Assembly (NCBI GenBank): GCA_038205115.1
Contig: JBBRCE010000034.1
Location: 1-55,184, forward strand
Source of the DNA: JBBRCE01 sp038205115
GTDB taxonomy: Bacteria; Planctomycetota; Planctomycetia; Pirellulales; JBBRCE01
Direction of reading: 5' to 3'
DNA: 55,184 bases
Shown here: positions 33,895 through 43,005 of the stretch, one piece after another
Numbering within the stretch: position 1 is the stretch's first letter
Layout: each line of letters opens with the position of its first letter
Position numbers and translations under genes: made by a program
Notes under the pieces: model-generated
The model's input: only the letters and a program-made list of their open reading frames with translations
Told to the model about the DNA's origin: nothing
The model's database searches: none

Positions 33895-34743
33895 CTACTT
33901 CGCCAGCGGTTCCTGCTGACTGTCCGCCACGCCGCTGTGCTTAAGCACGAACTCCACGATCTGCGCGGGATCTTTCAAACTGTGCGGATGGTGGCCGACG
34001 CCCGGCTTGACAATCACCTGGATCGGCCCGCCTAGCGCCAGATAGCGTTTTTCGAGCAATTGCGTATTTTCGGCCGGCGGCACCACATCGTCGGCATCGC
34101 CGCAAATATGCAGCAGCGGAATCTTGGCTTTCGCCAACGGCTCCAAGTTATCGATCGGATTGAGTTTGTAGTCGAGCGCTTGCTGTTCAGTCAGCTTGTA
34201 GACCTGTAGCACGCGCTGCCAATCGCCGGGCGAGCCTTTGCCTTTTCCTTTGCCGCCGGGCCAGCTTTTGAAGTCACAGACCGGTGCGTCGTTATAGATG
34301 CAGGCTACACGATCCGGGTGGCGCGCGGCCCAATTCAAGGAGAATAAACCGCCGCGGCTGAAGCCTTCGAGCACAACTTTGCTGGCCAGTCCCAACTGCT
34401 TGGTGGCATGGTCGTAAAACTGATCCATGTGATCCAGCGCCACCGGAGCGCCGTACATATTTTGTACGTCCATGTAGGCCACATGAAAGCCTTTGCCCAG
34501 CAACGCGACATCACCTTGCGGCTCGTGGCCAAAAAACTCGGTGCGCCAAATCCAAGGCTTGCCGGCGGCCGCTTCTTTCGGCAGCACGAGCGTGCAGTTG
34601 CGGCCGTCGATTTTGAAATCGTGCCGCTCGAAATTTTGCCACTGGCTCTTCTTGATGGTCAGCTCTTCGGCCTGTGCCACTGAGGGCAAAAGTGCGAGCG
34701 AGAACACCGCGAGTGCGGCACAGATTCGCAAGTGATACGGCAT
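33895..34743 (-). CDS. exported alpha/beta hydrolase
   Basis: A 282-residue secreted hydrolase. A signal peptide (ICAALAVFSLALLPSVAQA) precedes an alpha/beta-hydrolase domain. The nucleophile elbow is GFSRGG with Ser129, the acid is probably within CGDADDVVP, and the histidine lies in GVGHHPHSL near the C-terminus. A complete triad suggests activity on an ester or peptide; the family resembles the prolyl-oligopeptidase/esterase-like proteins frequent in planctomycetes. The exact substrate is unknown. It is convergent with the lipoprotein gene, stopping 31 bases from it. Confidence 0.85.
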   Translation of the reverse strand: MPYHLRICAALAVFSLALLPSVAQAEELTIKKSQWQNFERHDFKIDGRNCTLVLPKEAAAGKPWIWRTEFFGHEPQGDVALLGKGFHVAYMDVQNMYGAPVALDHMDQFYDHATKQLGLASKVVLEGFSRGGLFSLNWAARHPDRVACIYNDAPVCDFKSWPGGKGKGKGSPGDWQRVLQVYKLTEQQALDYKLNPIDNLEPLAKAKIPLLHICGDADDVVPPAENTQLLEKRYLALGGPIQVIVKPGVGHHPHSLKDPAQIVEFVLKHSGVADSQQEPLAK

Positions 34744-34827
34744 GTCGAAGAGTCCGATTCAATGGCAGGTTGCGCGGGACGAACGGTGAGCGACGTTGTC
34801 GATATTGTAACGCGGTTGCAACGCGAT

Positions 34828-35883
34828 TTAAGCCCCGACGTAGCGCGCGTACACCGTGCGGGCGGTGGCAATATCGTCCGTGCCGCCGACGATGGCGCGG
34901 CCGTCGGGAAATAACGTCAACAGATAAGCGTCGATTTTGACGCGCAACAAGAAGTTGTTCTTAATCACCACTTGGCCAACACCCGCCAACTTGGCGGCCA
35001 ATTGATCGAGCGAAATCGCGGCGCCGGCGTGACTGAGTTGCACCGCGTTACGCCCGCAGAGTACGGCCGATTGACTGCCGCGACGACCGTCGAGCCAGGC
35101 GAAATCGCGCCCGTGGCAGGCAGGGCAATCGCTCCGCTCCAGCAGATTCGCCAGGCCGACTTGTCGCAGCCGATTGTCCCACAATTCGACGATCGACAGC
35201 ATGGGGTTGATCGATTCGATTTGCCCGCTGAGAATTTTAATCGCTTCGCAGGCTTGCATTGAGGCGATCACATTGATGATTGGTCCGAGGATGCCGGCGG
35301 TATCGCAGGTGGGCGTCATTCCGGGAGGCGGGGCTTCGGGGATCAGGCAACGCAGGCAAGGCGTGCGACCCGGCACGATGGTCATCGTTTGCCCTTCGGC
35401 GCCGATGCAACCGCCATACACCCAGGGCAGGTTGAGCGACAGCGCGGCGTCGTTCAGCAAAAAACGCGTTTCGAAATTATCCGTGCCGTCGACAATCAAT
35501 TGCATGCCGTCGCACAGCGCACGAATATTCGTGTGATCGACATCGGCCACCAGCGGTTCGATTTCAATCTGCGAATTGATGCCACGGAGCTTTTGCGCGG
35601 CGGCAATCGCCTTGGGCAACCCGGCGGCGACGTCTGATTCATCGTACAGCACTTGCCGCTGCAGATTGTTGAGTTCCAGAAAATCGCGATCCACCAGGCG
35701 AAGTTTGCCCACGCCAGCGCGGGCCAGCGTGTTGGCCAGTACCGAACCCAGCGCGCCACATCCGCAAACCAACACGCTGGATTGAGCCAGTTGGCGCTGA
35801 CCGGATTCGCCCAGCGGGGCGTAACGCATCTGTCGGGCGTAACGGTCGAGGTTGAACTCCGCGTCGGCTGGTCGGTCAGTCAT
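34828..35883 (-). CDS. MoeB/ThiF-type E1-like adenylyltransferase
   Basis: A 351-residue E1-like enzyme. The ATP site is GCGALGS (residues 41-47), followed by LVDRDFLELNNLQRQVLYDE and VDGTDNFETRFLLND, both family landmarks. Two CxxC pairs (CLRC and CPAC) hold the structural zinc. TCDTAGILGPI carries the conserved cysteine region. Such enzymes adenylate the C-terminal Gly of MoaD- or ThiS-like sulfur carriers for molybdopterin or thiamine synthesis. The last about 70 residues form an extra domain not seen in E. coli MoeB. No carrier or other mo/th gene is adjacent, so MoeB versus ThiF cannot be decided. ATG at 35883 is used. Confidence 0.88.
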   Translation of the reverse strand: MTDRPADAEFNLDRYARQMRYAPLGESGQRQLAQSSVLVCGCGALGSVLANTLARAGVGKLRLVDRDFLELNNLQRQVLYDESDVAAGLPKAIAAAQKLRGINSQIEIEPLVADVDHTNIRALCDGMQLIVDGTDNFETRFLLNDAALSLNLPWVYGGCIGAEGQTMTIVPGRTPCLRCLIPEAPPPGMTPTCDTAGILGPIINVIASMQACEAIKILSGQIESINPMLSIVELWDNRLRQVGLANLLERSDCPACHGRDFAWLDGRRGSQSAVLCGRNAVQLSHAGAAISLDQLAAKLAGVGQVVIKNNFLLRVKIDAYLLTLFPDGRAIVGGTDDIATARTVYARYVGA

Positions 35884-35998
35884 GAATTCATCACCGGGCT
35901 GAATCAAGGGCAAGCGCACCATTGATAGGCGAAATTGCCACAGCTGGCAAGATGCGCGCGAGCGAGTTGATGATTGGCTGCCCCAGGTTCCGTGCGGT

Positions 35999-38152
35999 TT
36001 AGCGAGCGCGCCGGAACTGCAAGCCGGGATCGTTGGCTGGCAGGCCTTGCATGGTAAAAGTGAATTGATCGGGGCTGATCGATTTTACGGTGCCGGCCAT
36101 TGTGCCATGATCACTGGTTTGCAGCGCGACCGAAGCATTATCGGCCGATAACACCCCTCGCAACGCGGCCACTGGCTTGCCGGATTCGGTGGCCGTCCAA
36201 CTGAATTGCGATTTATCATCGACATTCAATTCGATTTGCGTCGGCCCATTTTTGGCCAGCCACGAGCCGACGAGATCGGTCAGCGGCAATTCCCCAGTCT
36301 GTTGCACAACGCCTGCGGCGGGTGCCGGCGGCGAGACTGCAGCTACGTCGGGGCGGGTCAGCGCTGCTAGCAACCGCTGCGCCGTGGCATCTCTGGGCTG
36401 CAGCTCGACGACCGATTTCAGCGCGACAATTGCCGCATCATTGTCGCCAATCACCAGATACTGATAGGCCAGCACGAACCAGCCAGTTGGTTCCGCCCGG
36501 TTCGCCCGCACGTAGACCTCAAGCCGACGTAACTGGCTGGTGTACTCGTTCGGATCACCGTAGAGATTGCTGATTGTGGTCCAATCCATGCCAGGCGCGG
36601 TGGCCAGTAGTGAATTGAGCGTGGCCGCGGCTTCCGTGTAACGGCCTTGAGCAAACAAGCTCAGCGCCCGCAACTCATGAATTACGGGATCGCCGGGCGT
36701 TAGCCGCAATGCGGCATCGAAGTTGGCCAGCGCGTCGCCGTAGCGGCGCGTTTTGAACTGAGCCGTGCCGGCGTCGAAATATTGCAACGCCTGCACGTTG
36801 TCCGGCACGGCGGGAACTGGCGGCGTCAGATCAAAACTGGCATCGGCGTCAAAATTGTCCGGCGCATAACTGCTGACAACCAACGGCAACGAGTAATCGT
36901 AGAGCGGCGTTTCGACCGGCGTATAATACGGGTTGTAGTACGTTGGGCCATATCCCCAACCGCTGTTATACCAATTGGCGCCAAGCCCCCAGCCCAATCC
37001 GCCCCAGACAACGGGCGAGTACCAATTGCGGCCCCAATCGCCATTCCGGTGGCCGTTCCAATCGCCGTGGTACCAATCGTGATAGTGATGGTTGACGTAA
37101 TGATCGCGCCAATGATCGGACCGATCGTGATTGCCGGAAAAATGCGATGAACGTTTGCTTGCGTAACCCCAGTCGCCGCGATTGAAATTGGTGCTATTGT
37201 TGCCGCGAAAGCGATTGTTAACGTCTAGTCCATTGCTGCGATGGAGGTTGGCAATTCCGTCACCGCCGCGATCGAAGCGACTGGCATCGCCACCGATTAC
37301 CGGGCGATTCGCGCGATAAGCCCCGGCGCGATCAACCGCGCCAAACCGATCCAGCGTTCCGACGCGATCCAACCCACCGACGCGGCTTTGCGGGTTGCGA
37401 TCAATGGCCCCGAAGCGATCACGCGTGCTGCTGCGGTCCAGCGCGCCAACCTGTCCCAGCCCGCCACGACTGCTGTAGTTAAGACGGTTGAGAAGGTCCG
37501 AACTCGCTTGTCGATCTCGCGTGCCAAAACTAAGCCGATCCGTGTTGTTTGCACGATTGGCCAAGTTGGCGCGATCCACGCTGTTACGGAGATCAAAACC
37601 ATGACTGCGATCTGACACGCCGGCCCGATCGAGGCCGCTCGCCCGATTAGCAATCGTGCCGCGGTCGAAACTGGGGGCTCGATTCACCGCACTGTTGGCG
37701 GTTTGGGTCGGAAACGCAGGTCGCTGGCTGGAGCGAGTGTTGCCGGGCGAACTGATTCTGGGCGAGGAACCGGCGAGCGGCCTGCCTTGCCGGCTGCCAC
37801 TGAGTTGCGACGAGTTCGGTTGAGAGAAAGTCGGTCGGCTGCCCATCGAACGCAAATTCGGGCCGCCGATCGCCACGCTAGGCCGCAAGTTCTGCGCGTT
37901 TGGTCGCGCAAAACTCGACGCCACGTTCGGGCGAGCAAAATTCGAAATCGACGGGCGTGCAAAATTCTGTGAGGCCGAACGCGATGGCGCGGACCTGGAA
38001 ATCGATGGTGCTGAAATGCGCGGGGCGCTGTTCGTCCTGGCATTGCCAGTCGCAACGTTCGCAGGCGCGGGCTTGGCTTTCGCCGCATCGTCGGCAGACA
38101 GCACAAGTGCAGCAGTCAACATGAATATCAAAAATTGAACGGATCGTTTCAT
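35999..38152 (-). CDS. large exported protein: disordered repeats, TPR domain and beta domain
   Basis: A 717-residue exported protein. A signal peptide (VQFLIFMLTAALVLSADDA) leads into about 350 residues of Ser/Arg/Asn-rich disorder. This includes a tandem array of LDRxGxxDR-like units (about 160-300: GALDRSSTRDRFGAIDRN, VGTLDRFGAVDRAG). A His/Trp/Tyr-rich patch follows (YHDWYHGDWNGHRNGDW, YYNPYYTP), then a TPR region (about 455-605: GDALANFDAALRLTPGD, IHELRALSLFAQGRYTEAA) and a C-terminal beta-rich domain (about 620-717: LVGSWLAKNGPTQIELNV, GLQFRRAR). The TPR region is homologous to the protein at 8058-9338. Role is unknown. GAGGGGG lies eight bases before the ATG. Confidence 0.85.
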   Translation of the reverse strand: MKRSVQFLIFMLTAALVLSADDAAKAKPAPANVATGNARTNSAPRISAPSISRSAPSRSASQNFARPSISNFARPNVASSFARPNAQNLRPSVAIGGPNLRSMGSRPTFSQPNSSQLSGSRQGRPLAGSSPRISSPGNTRSSQRPAFPTQTANSAVNRAPSFDRGTIANRASGLDRAGVSDRSHGFDLRNSVDRANLANRANNTDRLSFGTRDRQASSDLLNRLNYSSRGGLGQVGALDRSSTRDRFGAIDRNPQSRVGGLDRVGTLDRFGAVDRAGAYRANRPVIGGDASRFDRGGDGIANLHRSNGLDVNNRFRGNNSTNFNRGDWGYASKRSSHFSGNHDRSDHWRDHYVNHHYHDWYHGDWNGHRNGDWGRNWYSPVVWGGLGWGLGANWYNSGWGYGPTYYNPYYTPVETPLYDYSLPLVVSSYAPDNFDADASFDLTPPVPAVPDNVQALQYFDAGTAQFKTRRYGDALANFDAALRLTPGDPVIHELRALSLFAQGRYTEAAATLNSLLATAPGMDWTTISNLYGDPNEYTSQLRRLEVYVRANRAEPTGWFVLAYQYLVIGDNDAAIVALKSVVELQPRDATAQRLLAALTRPDVAAVSPPAPAAGVVQQTGELPLTDLVGSWLAKNGPTQIELNVDDKSQFSWTATESGKPVAALRGVLSADNASVALQTSDHGTMAGTVKSISPDQFTFTMQGLPANDPGLQFRRAR

Positions 38153-38326
38153 GGCATGGCCCCCTCATGAGAAATCTGAGCAGCGCTGGCTCTGAATTGG
38201 TATTTTACGCGCGCAAGCGCAGCGAGGAAAGCATTTAGCGGATTGCAGCGGCCGTCTCGCTTGACAGCAAGCCCGTGTGGGCCGCATGATGCGGTTCTGA
38301 AAACAATGTTCCCCGGAGAGTCAGGC

Positions 38327-39196
38327 GTGCGAGACTTTCAATACGCGTCGGCAACCACCGTCGACGAAGCCGTCAGTTTGCTGGCCGCCAGCGGCGATAA
38401 CGCCAAGATTTTGGCGGGCGGGACCGACATCATCGTGCAATTGCGCGAAGGTCTCCGCGCGGCCGAACTGGTGGTGGACGTCAAGAAAATTCCTGAGTTG
38501 ACAAAGTTGGCGTTTGATGCGGCGCGCGGGCTGACCTTGGGCGCGGCAGTGCCGTGTTACCGCCTTTATGGCGACGCCGCGATTGCGGCCGCTTACCCGG
38601 CTTTGGCCGACGCAGCCCGGATCATCGGCGGTTGGCAGATTCAATCGCGGGCCAGTCTTGGCGGCAACTTGTGCAATTCGTCGCCTGCGGCGGATTCGAT
38701 CCCAGCGCTGATCGCGCATGCCGCGGTGTGTCACATCGCCGGACCGTCTGGCCGCCGGCGCGTGCCGGTGGAGCAGTTTTGCACGTCGCCCGGCCGCAAT
38801 CAGTTGGCGCGTGGCGAGTTTTTGGTAGCGCTGGAACTGCCGCCGCCCGCTGCCCACAGCGGCGCGCATTATCTCCGATTCATTCCGCGTAACGAGATGG
38901 ACATTGCCGTGGCCGGCGCCGGCGTGTGGGTGCAACTGAGCGCGGACGCCAAACAGATTCAGGCCGCGCGCATTGCGCTTTCGGCCGTCGCGCCCACGCC
39001 GCTGCTGTGTCAGACGGCCAGCGATTGGCTGGCCGGCAAACCGGCGACCGAGCCGACATTTATCGAAGCCGGCAAACTGGCCCAGCAGCAGGCCAAACCC
39101 ATCGACGATAAGCGTGGCGACGCCGAATATCGCCGGCACTTGGTCAGCGTGCTGGTCAAGCGGGCGTTGGCGGAAGCCGTGCGGCGCGCTGGCTGA
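38327..39196 (+). CDS. xanthine-dehydrogenase-type FAD-binding subunit (CoxM/XdhB-like)
   Basis: A 289-residue molybdenum-hydroxylase medium subunit. The N-terminus MRDFQYASATTVDEAVSLLAA, ILAGGTDIIVQLRE (FAD pyrophosphate loop) and ASLGGNLCNSSPAADS are the classic CoxM signatures, and the C-terminal CO-dehydrogenase flavoprotein domain follows. These subunits pass electrons from a 2Fe-2S subunit and a molybdopterin subunit. Neither partner is in the window, so this is an orphan copy or acts with subunits encoded elsewhere. The GTG start at 38327 is chosen because GGAG lies eight bases upstream and the family N-terminus begins there. Confidence 0.88.
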   Translation: MRDFQYASATTVDEAVSLLAASGDNAKILAGGTDIIVQLREGLRAAELVVDVKKIPELTKLAFDAARGLTLGAAVPCYRLYGDAAIAAAYPALADAARIIGGWQIQSRASLGGNLCNSSPAADSIPALIAHAAVCHIAGPSGRRRVPVEQFCTSPGRNQLARGEFLVALELPPPAAHSGAHYLRFIPRNEMDIAVAGAGVWVQLSADAKQIQAARIALSAVAPTPLLCQTASDWLAGKPATEPTFIEAGKLAQQQAKPIDDKRGDAEYRRHLVSVLVKRALAEAVRRAG

Positions 39197-39249
39197 TTGT
39201 CGCAACATCATCATTTTGCAGACTCGTTCTGCCGCAAGGACGTTACGTC

Positions 39250-39546
39250 ATGCTGGTTATTCCCGTGGATCGCGCTGAGCTCTCGCCGTTTACCATGCCA
39301 GCCCGCTTTCGCACCGACATCGCCTATTTCATGACGCCCGCCGGCGAACATGGCGCGCCGAAATTGCCACGGGGCGAGTATTGGATTCGCCTTGAAGATT
39401 CGCGCGTTTGGCTGGACGATGGCGTGATGTCGCTGGTTTCGCCCTTGGACAGTCTGAATCGTACAGATGTGGAAATCAGCGAAGAGCAAGAGAACTGGCT
39501 GCGGTGGATGGTCGAAAATCAGATTCAACACGTGCGCGTGGGCTGA
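39250..39546 (+). CDS. conserved-looking small hypothetical protein
   Basis: A 98-residue acidic protein without signal peptide or membrane helix, so cytoplasmic. It is Trp- and charge-rich toward the end (VEISEEQENWLRWMVENQ). The strands implied by GEYWIRLEDSRVWLDDGVMSLVS suggest a small beta-sheet followed by a C-terminal helix. I do not recognise a family. It begins 53 bases after the CoxM-type stop and could be co-transcribed with it. Codon use looks like that of neighbouring genes, which supports it being real. Confidence 0.6.
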   Translation: MLVIPVDRAELSPFTMPARFRTDIAYFMTPAGEHGAPKLPRGEYWIRLEDSRVWLDDGVMSLVSPLDSLNRTDVEISEEQENWLRWMVENQIQHVRVG

Positions 39547-39699
39547 ACCGAGCGCGTCGTTAGCAGCGCCGCGCCACCGGGCGGTTGAATGGCATTCGTG
39601 CGGCACTCCCTGGCTCTTGAATCAGCCTGCGCATCGAAGCTACGATAGCAGCTTGCTAAGTACACGGCAGTGGCAGCGATTTGGGGAAGGTCGGCGGGC

Positions 39700-40881
39700 A
39701 TGAGCAATCAACAAGCGGCAGCAAACCCGTCCAAGGACGGTGAAAAATTCCATAGCTATCCCGCCTGGGCGCCCCGTTTCTGGCAGGGCATGCGACTGAG
39801 CACGTTCCTGGGTTTGCTAATCGAAAATCGGTTTGCCGTTCGCCCGAGCAGGTGGGGGCTCGTGTTTACGTGCTTGATGCTGACCACGTTCAACAGCGTG
39901 ATTCACAAAATTCACTGGCTGATCTGCGGCGGCAAAATCAATCGGACGAAGATCGTCGCACCGCCAATTTTCATCATTGGCCACTGGCGCAGCGGCACAA
40001 CTTATCTCCACGAGTTGATGGTCGAAGATCAGCGGTTTGGTTTTCCGACCACCTACGAGTGTTTTGCCCCGCATCATTCCGCCATCACCCAAGGCCTGGT
40101 GACGCGATTTTTCTCGTGGTTGATTCCTTCGCAACGGCCGATGGACAATATGTCCGCCGGTTGGGATCGACCGCAGGAAGATGAGTTTGCGCTTTGCAAT
40201 TTGGGCGCAGGCTCGAATTACCGCACAATGGCCTTTCCCAAACGTCCGCAAGATCTGAATTTTTTGGATTTCGTCGGTGTGAGTGAACAGCAACTGAGTC
40301 GGTGGAAGGCCAGCCTGCACTGGTTTTTGCAGATGATTACGTATCGCTGTCAAAAACAAATCGTGCTGAAATCGCCGCCGCACACGGGACGAATTCGAGT
40401 GCTGGCGGAAATGTATCCCGGCGCCAAATTCATTCATATCGTCCGCGATCCGCACGTGGTTTACACCTCGACCATTCGGCTTTGGAAATCGCTGTACACG
40501 ATCCAAGCGTTTCAAAACTTCGATCCCGCACAACTTCAGCCGTACGTGATCGAGTGCTTCAATCGGATGTGCGGCCAGTTCGAAAAAGACAAGCATTTGA
40601 TCCCCGCCGACCAACTTTGCGAATTGCGGTACGAAGATCTGGTGGCCAATCCGCTGGCCGAACTACAACGGATTTACCAGTCGTTATCGCTGGGCGATTT
40701 CGAGACCGTGCGGCCCCGGTTGGAAGCGCACCTGGCCAAAGACAAAAACTATCAGACCAATCGCTTTGAAATTTCCAGCGACGTGAAGGCCGTGGTGGCC
40801 GAAAACTGGAGCTGGTACGCCGAAAAATACGGCTACAGCTTGGCCGAAACGAAGCCAACCACACTTCCGGCCGCTCATTGA
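39700..40881 (+). CDS. PAPS-dependent sulfotransferase family protein
   Basis: A 393-residue sulfotransferase of the Sulfotransfer_3-type group. The 5'-phosphosulfate loop GHWRSGTT is at residues 94-101, and the 3'-phosphate motif is IVRDPHVVYTST with its Arg-Asp pair. It would move sulfate from PAPS to a carbohydrate or lipid acceptor. A moderately hydrophobic stretch (GLVFTCLMLTTFNSVIH, 53-69) may act as a membrane contact, as seen in carbohydrate sulfotransferases. The ATG at 39700 follows a GGGGAAGG stretch. A weak promoter, TTGAAT (39617) and TACGAT (39641) 18 bases apart, lies upstream. Sulfated glycans are common in planctomycete habitats, but the acceptor here is unknown. Confidence 0.85.
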   Translation: MSNQQAAANPSKDGEKFHSYPAWAPRFWQGMRLSTFLGLLIENRFAVRPSRWGLVFTCLMLTTFNSVIHKIHWLICGGKINRTKIVAPPIFIIGHWRSGTTYLHELMVEDQRFGFPTTYECFAPHHSAITQGLVTRFFSWLIPSQRPMDNMSAGWDRPQEDEFALCNLGAGSNYRTMAFPKRPQDLNFLDFVGVSEQQLSRWKASLHWFLQMITYRCQKQIVLKSPPHTGRIRVLAEMYPGAKFIHIVRDPHVVYTSTIRLWKSLYTIQAFQNFDPAQLQPYVIECFNRMCGQFEKDKHLIPADQLCELRYEDLVANPLAELQRIYQSLSLGDFETVRPRLEAHLAKDKNYQTNRFEISSDVKAVVAENWSWYAEKYGYSLAETKPTTLPAAH

Positions 40882-40923
40882 TCGTCGCCAGCGATTGCTG
40901 TTGCTTGTTGGCCGGTCTGTTTG

Positions 40924-41733
40924 TCAGCGCGGTTCGCGGAGCAACTGCCTGGCCGGATTTCCGCGTGAGCCGTGCCGAAATCCCTGTTGCACGTCGGAAT
41001 TCAACAGCACCACCAACGCCCAAATTCCAAACGGCAGTGACACAAAGCAGCAGCACCACGGACTGAACAGCGTGGTAATGACGGCCGAAATGATTGCCAG
41101 CGGGTAGTTGTCCATCCGCTTCATCCGCAGCGCGCCGTAAAACTGCAGTGCGCATAGGACCGTGACAATGCTCATGATGACGGCCACGCCCAGAATGTAT
41201 TCGTTCGCCGCTTGCTGATTGCCCGGACGTTGCACGCCGCCGTTGATCCAACCGTTGAGAAAAATCGCCAACGACGCCAACCAAGTCAAGACGCTAAAGA
41301 TCATCAGAGCAATGGCCGGCGCTTGCACCCGGGCCAGCGCAGCCACGTACTGGTCGTACCAACTGTTGACGCCGGCGATTTCAACCGCGTCGTCGACCAA
41401 CGCGGGCGAAGAAAACGGATTGTCGTCGTTCGGTTGAAACGACGGATTCGGTGGCCGATTTGCCACGTCCGACGGCGGCCGAATCGAAGCCGACGGCAAC
41501 GGCGCGGACCACGCCGGCGGTGAAGGTGGCAGTTCCGCAGGCGATGTTGCCGATGGCAGCGAGGCGGCCGCCGACGACGCCCGCGGCAAATCGTCACCCA
41601 AATCGCTGGGCATGGTGGCCACCGGCACCGGCACCACGCTGCTGCACTGTGGGCAACGCGCCTGTTTGCCGGCCGCTTCGTCCGGCACGCGGAGCAGCTT
41701 TTGGCAAATCGGACAAGGGAAGTCAATCGGCAT
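40924..41733 (-). CDS. zinc-ribbon membrane protein, tandem copy A
   Basis: A 269-residue protein with a zinc ribbon made of Cys7/Cys10 and Cys27/Cys30 (CPIC...CPQC) around LLRVPDEAAGKQARC. A Pro/Ser-rich linker spans about 40-115. Three to four C-terminal membrane helices follow (AIALMIFSVLTWLASLAIFLN, ILGVAVIMSIVTVLCALQFY, AIISAVITTLFSPWCCCF). The N-terminal ribbon is almost identical to that of the next gene, 41788-42735, showing a recent shared domain or duplication. The ribbon lies on the cytoplasmic side by the helix layout. Function is unknown. Confidence 0.8.
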   Translation of the reverse strand: MPIDFPCPICQKLLRVPDEAAGKQARCPQCSSVVPVPVATMPSDLGDDLPRASSAAASLPSATSPAELPPSPPAWSAPLPSASIRPPSDVANRPPNPSFQPNDDNPFSSPALVDDAVEIAGVNSWYDQYVAALARVQAPAIALMIFSVLTWLASLAIFLNGWINGGVQRPGNQQAANEYILGVAVIMSIVTVLCALQFYGALRMKRMDNYPLAIISAVITTLFSPWCCCFVSLPFGIWALVVLLNSDVQQGFRHGSRGNPARQLLREPR

Positions 41734-41787
41734 TTGTCTAACGAATTCAGTACGTGCGTTGAAAACTACTCCGCTCCAAGCATCGTT

Positions 41788-42735
41788 CTAACGCGCGCCT
41801 ACCGCCATCATCATTCCGAGCATGAAAACACCGCCGACACAACAGCCGAAACAGATTGCATAGGGAATCAGCACTGCGCCGGCGGCTTTTCCGCCGCTGA
41901 TACCCTGCGCTTTTTGTAGCCCAATAATTGAGTAGACAATCACTCCAATGAGACCGAGAATTCCGCCCAGAAAGGGAACGACATTCAATAACGAAGTCGC
42001 ACCTGCGGCGTAACAGTAAACCCGAAAGGTCGTCTCAAATGGCTGGCGTGCGCCATCCAGCATCATCAAAAACAGATGTTGGAGCCCCGCCATAATGAAT
42101 GCGCCAATCGCCAGCAACACGGGGTAAAACACCAGAGTAACAATCAGTGTAACCGTTGAAACATGATTCAAGTCGAACGCCACATGTCCGCCTTGCATCG
42201 CGGCTGGAACTGGGAATGCCAGATTTTTAATGATGGAATAACCCGTTGAAAAAAGACCTCCGATCCAACCTCCGGCGATCAGAAAGCCCAAGGGTAACCC
42301 CAATCCGCCCACACAACGCATGGTGCTGAACATGACGATCGGATTGCTAAAAACTAGCTTCAAGGTTTCAATGAACGAACCGACCGACGGACCTTGCGAT
42401 TCCCAAGGCGGACCATTTCGCTCGCCGCTGTCATCGAGCTCAGGCGCGTTGGAGCCCACACTGACTGGCGACGCAAACGGGTTGTCCACCTGCGGCTTGT
42501 AAGATGGCGTGGCCGTGGGCGGCGCGATCCGAAATTCCTCGTCGTCCGACATCAGTTGTTCGGCGGGCGGAAGTGGCGGAGTTGGCGGAACCGGCGGCGC
42601 GGATGCCTCGAATGCCGAGGCCGCTGGCACCAGCACCACATTGCCGCATTGGGGACATTTTGCCTGACGTCCGGCCGCGCCGTCGGGAACTCGCAGCAGT
42701 TTTTTGCACGTTGGGCAGTTGAAATCGATTGGCAT
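41788..42735 (-). CDS. zinc-ribbon membrane protein, tandem copy B (Yip1-like)
   Basis: A 315-residue paralogue of the preceding gene, with the same ribbon (MPIDFNCPTCKKLLRVPD, second knuckle CPQC) and a Pro-rich linker. Its larger membrane domain of about five helices (VGGLGLPLGFLIAGGWIGGLF, VTLIVTLVFYPVLLAIGAF, SLLNVVPFLGGILGLIGVIVY, VLIPYAICFGCCVGGVFMLG) resembles a Yip1-type domain. The two genes are 54 bases apart and probably co-transcribed. The ribbons are more alike than the membrane domains, which differ in type. No partner or role is recognised. Confidence 0.8.
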   Translation of the reverse strand: MPIDFNCPTCKKLLRVPDGAAGRQAKCPQCGNVVLVPAASAFEASAPPVPPTPPLPPAEQLMSDDEEFRIAPPTATPSYKPQVDNPFASPVSVGSNAPELDDSGERNGPPWESQGPSVGSFIETLKLVFSNPIVMFSTMRCVGGLGLPLGFLIAGGWIGGLFSTGYSIIKNLAFPVPAAMQGGHVAFDLNHVSTVTLIVTLVFYPVLLAIGAFIMAGLQHLFLMMLDGARQPFETTFRVYCYAAGATSLLNVVPFLGGILGLIGVIVYSIIGLQKAQGISGGKAAGAVLIPYAICFGCCVGGVFMLGMMMAVGAR

Positions 42736-42914
42736 AGCAGTGGCAGCGGCAAATGTGAACGAAACAGACGGTCATTGAGGATTCGCCTAGAATACTTGAA
42801 GCTTGCTGGGCCGGACAGGAGTTTTCTCGATTTTCTGCCGATCGGGGCATTCACCAGGTAGGCTCGTGAACAATTGGCCGAGGCGACGCCTGCAGCGGCT
42901 CAGTGTCGGCGGAT

Positions 42915-42942
42915 TTGCCCCGCCTGCGGATTTGGTTATGAT
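42915..42942 (+). promoter_or_regulatory. candidate promoter upstream of the UbiC-like gene
   Basis: TTGCCC (42915-42920), 16 bases, then TATGAT (42937-42942). It matches four of six -35 and five of six -10 positions. Its position, about 64 bases ahead of the chosen GTG at 43006, is sensible. The 270-base gap holds nothing else I can name. Confidence 0.3.
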
Positions 42943-43005
42943 AAATGGGCCGCTTTCCCGCCACACAATGCCCCCTCCCCGCTGGCCCCATACGGTTTGC
43001 ATCCC

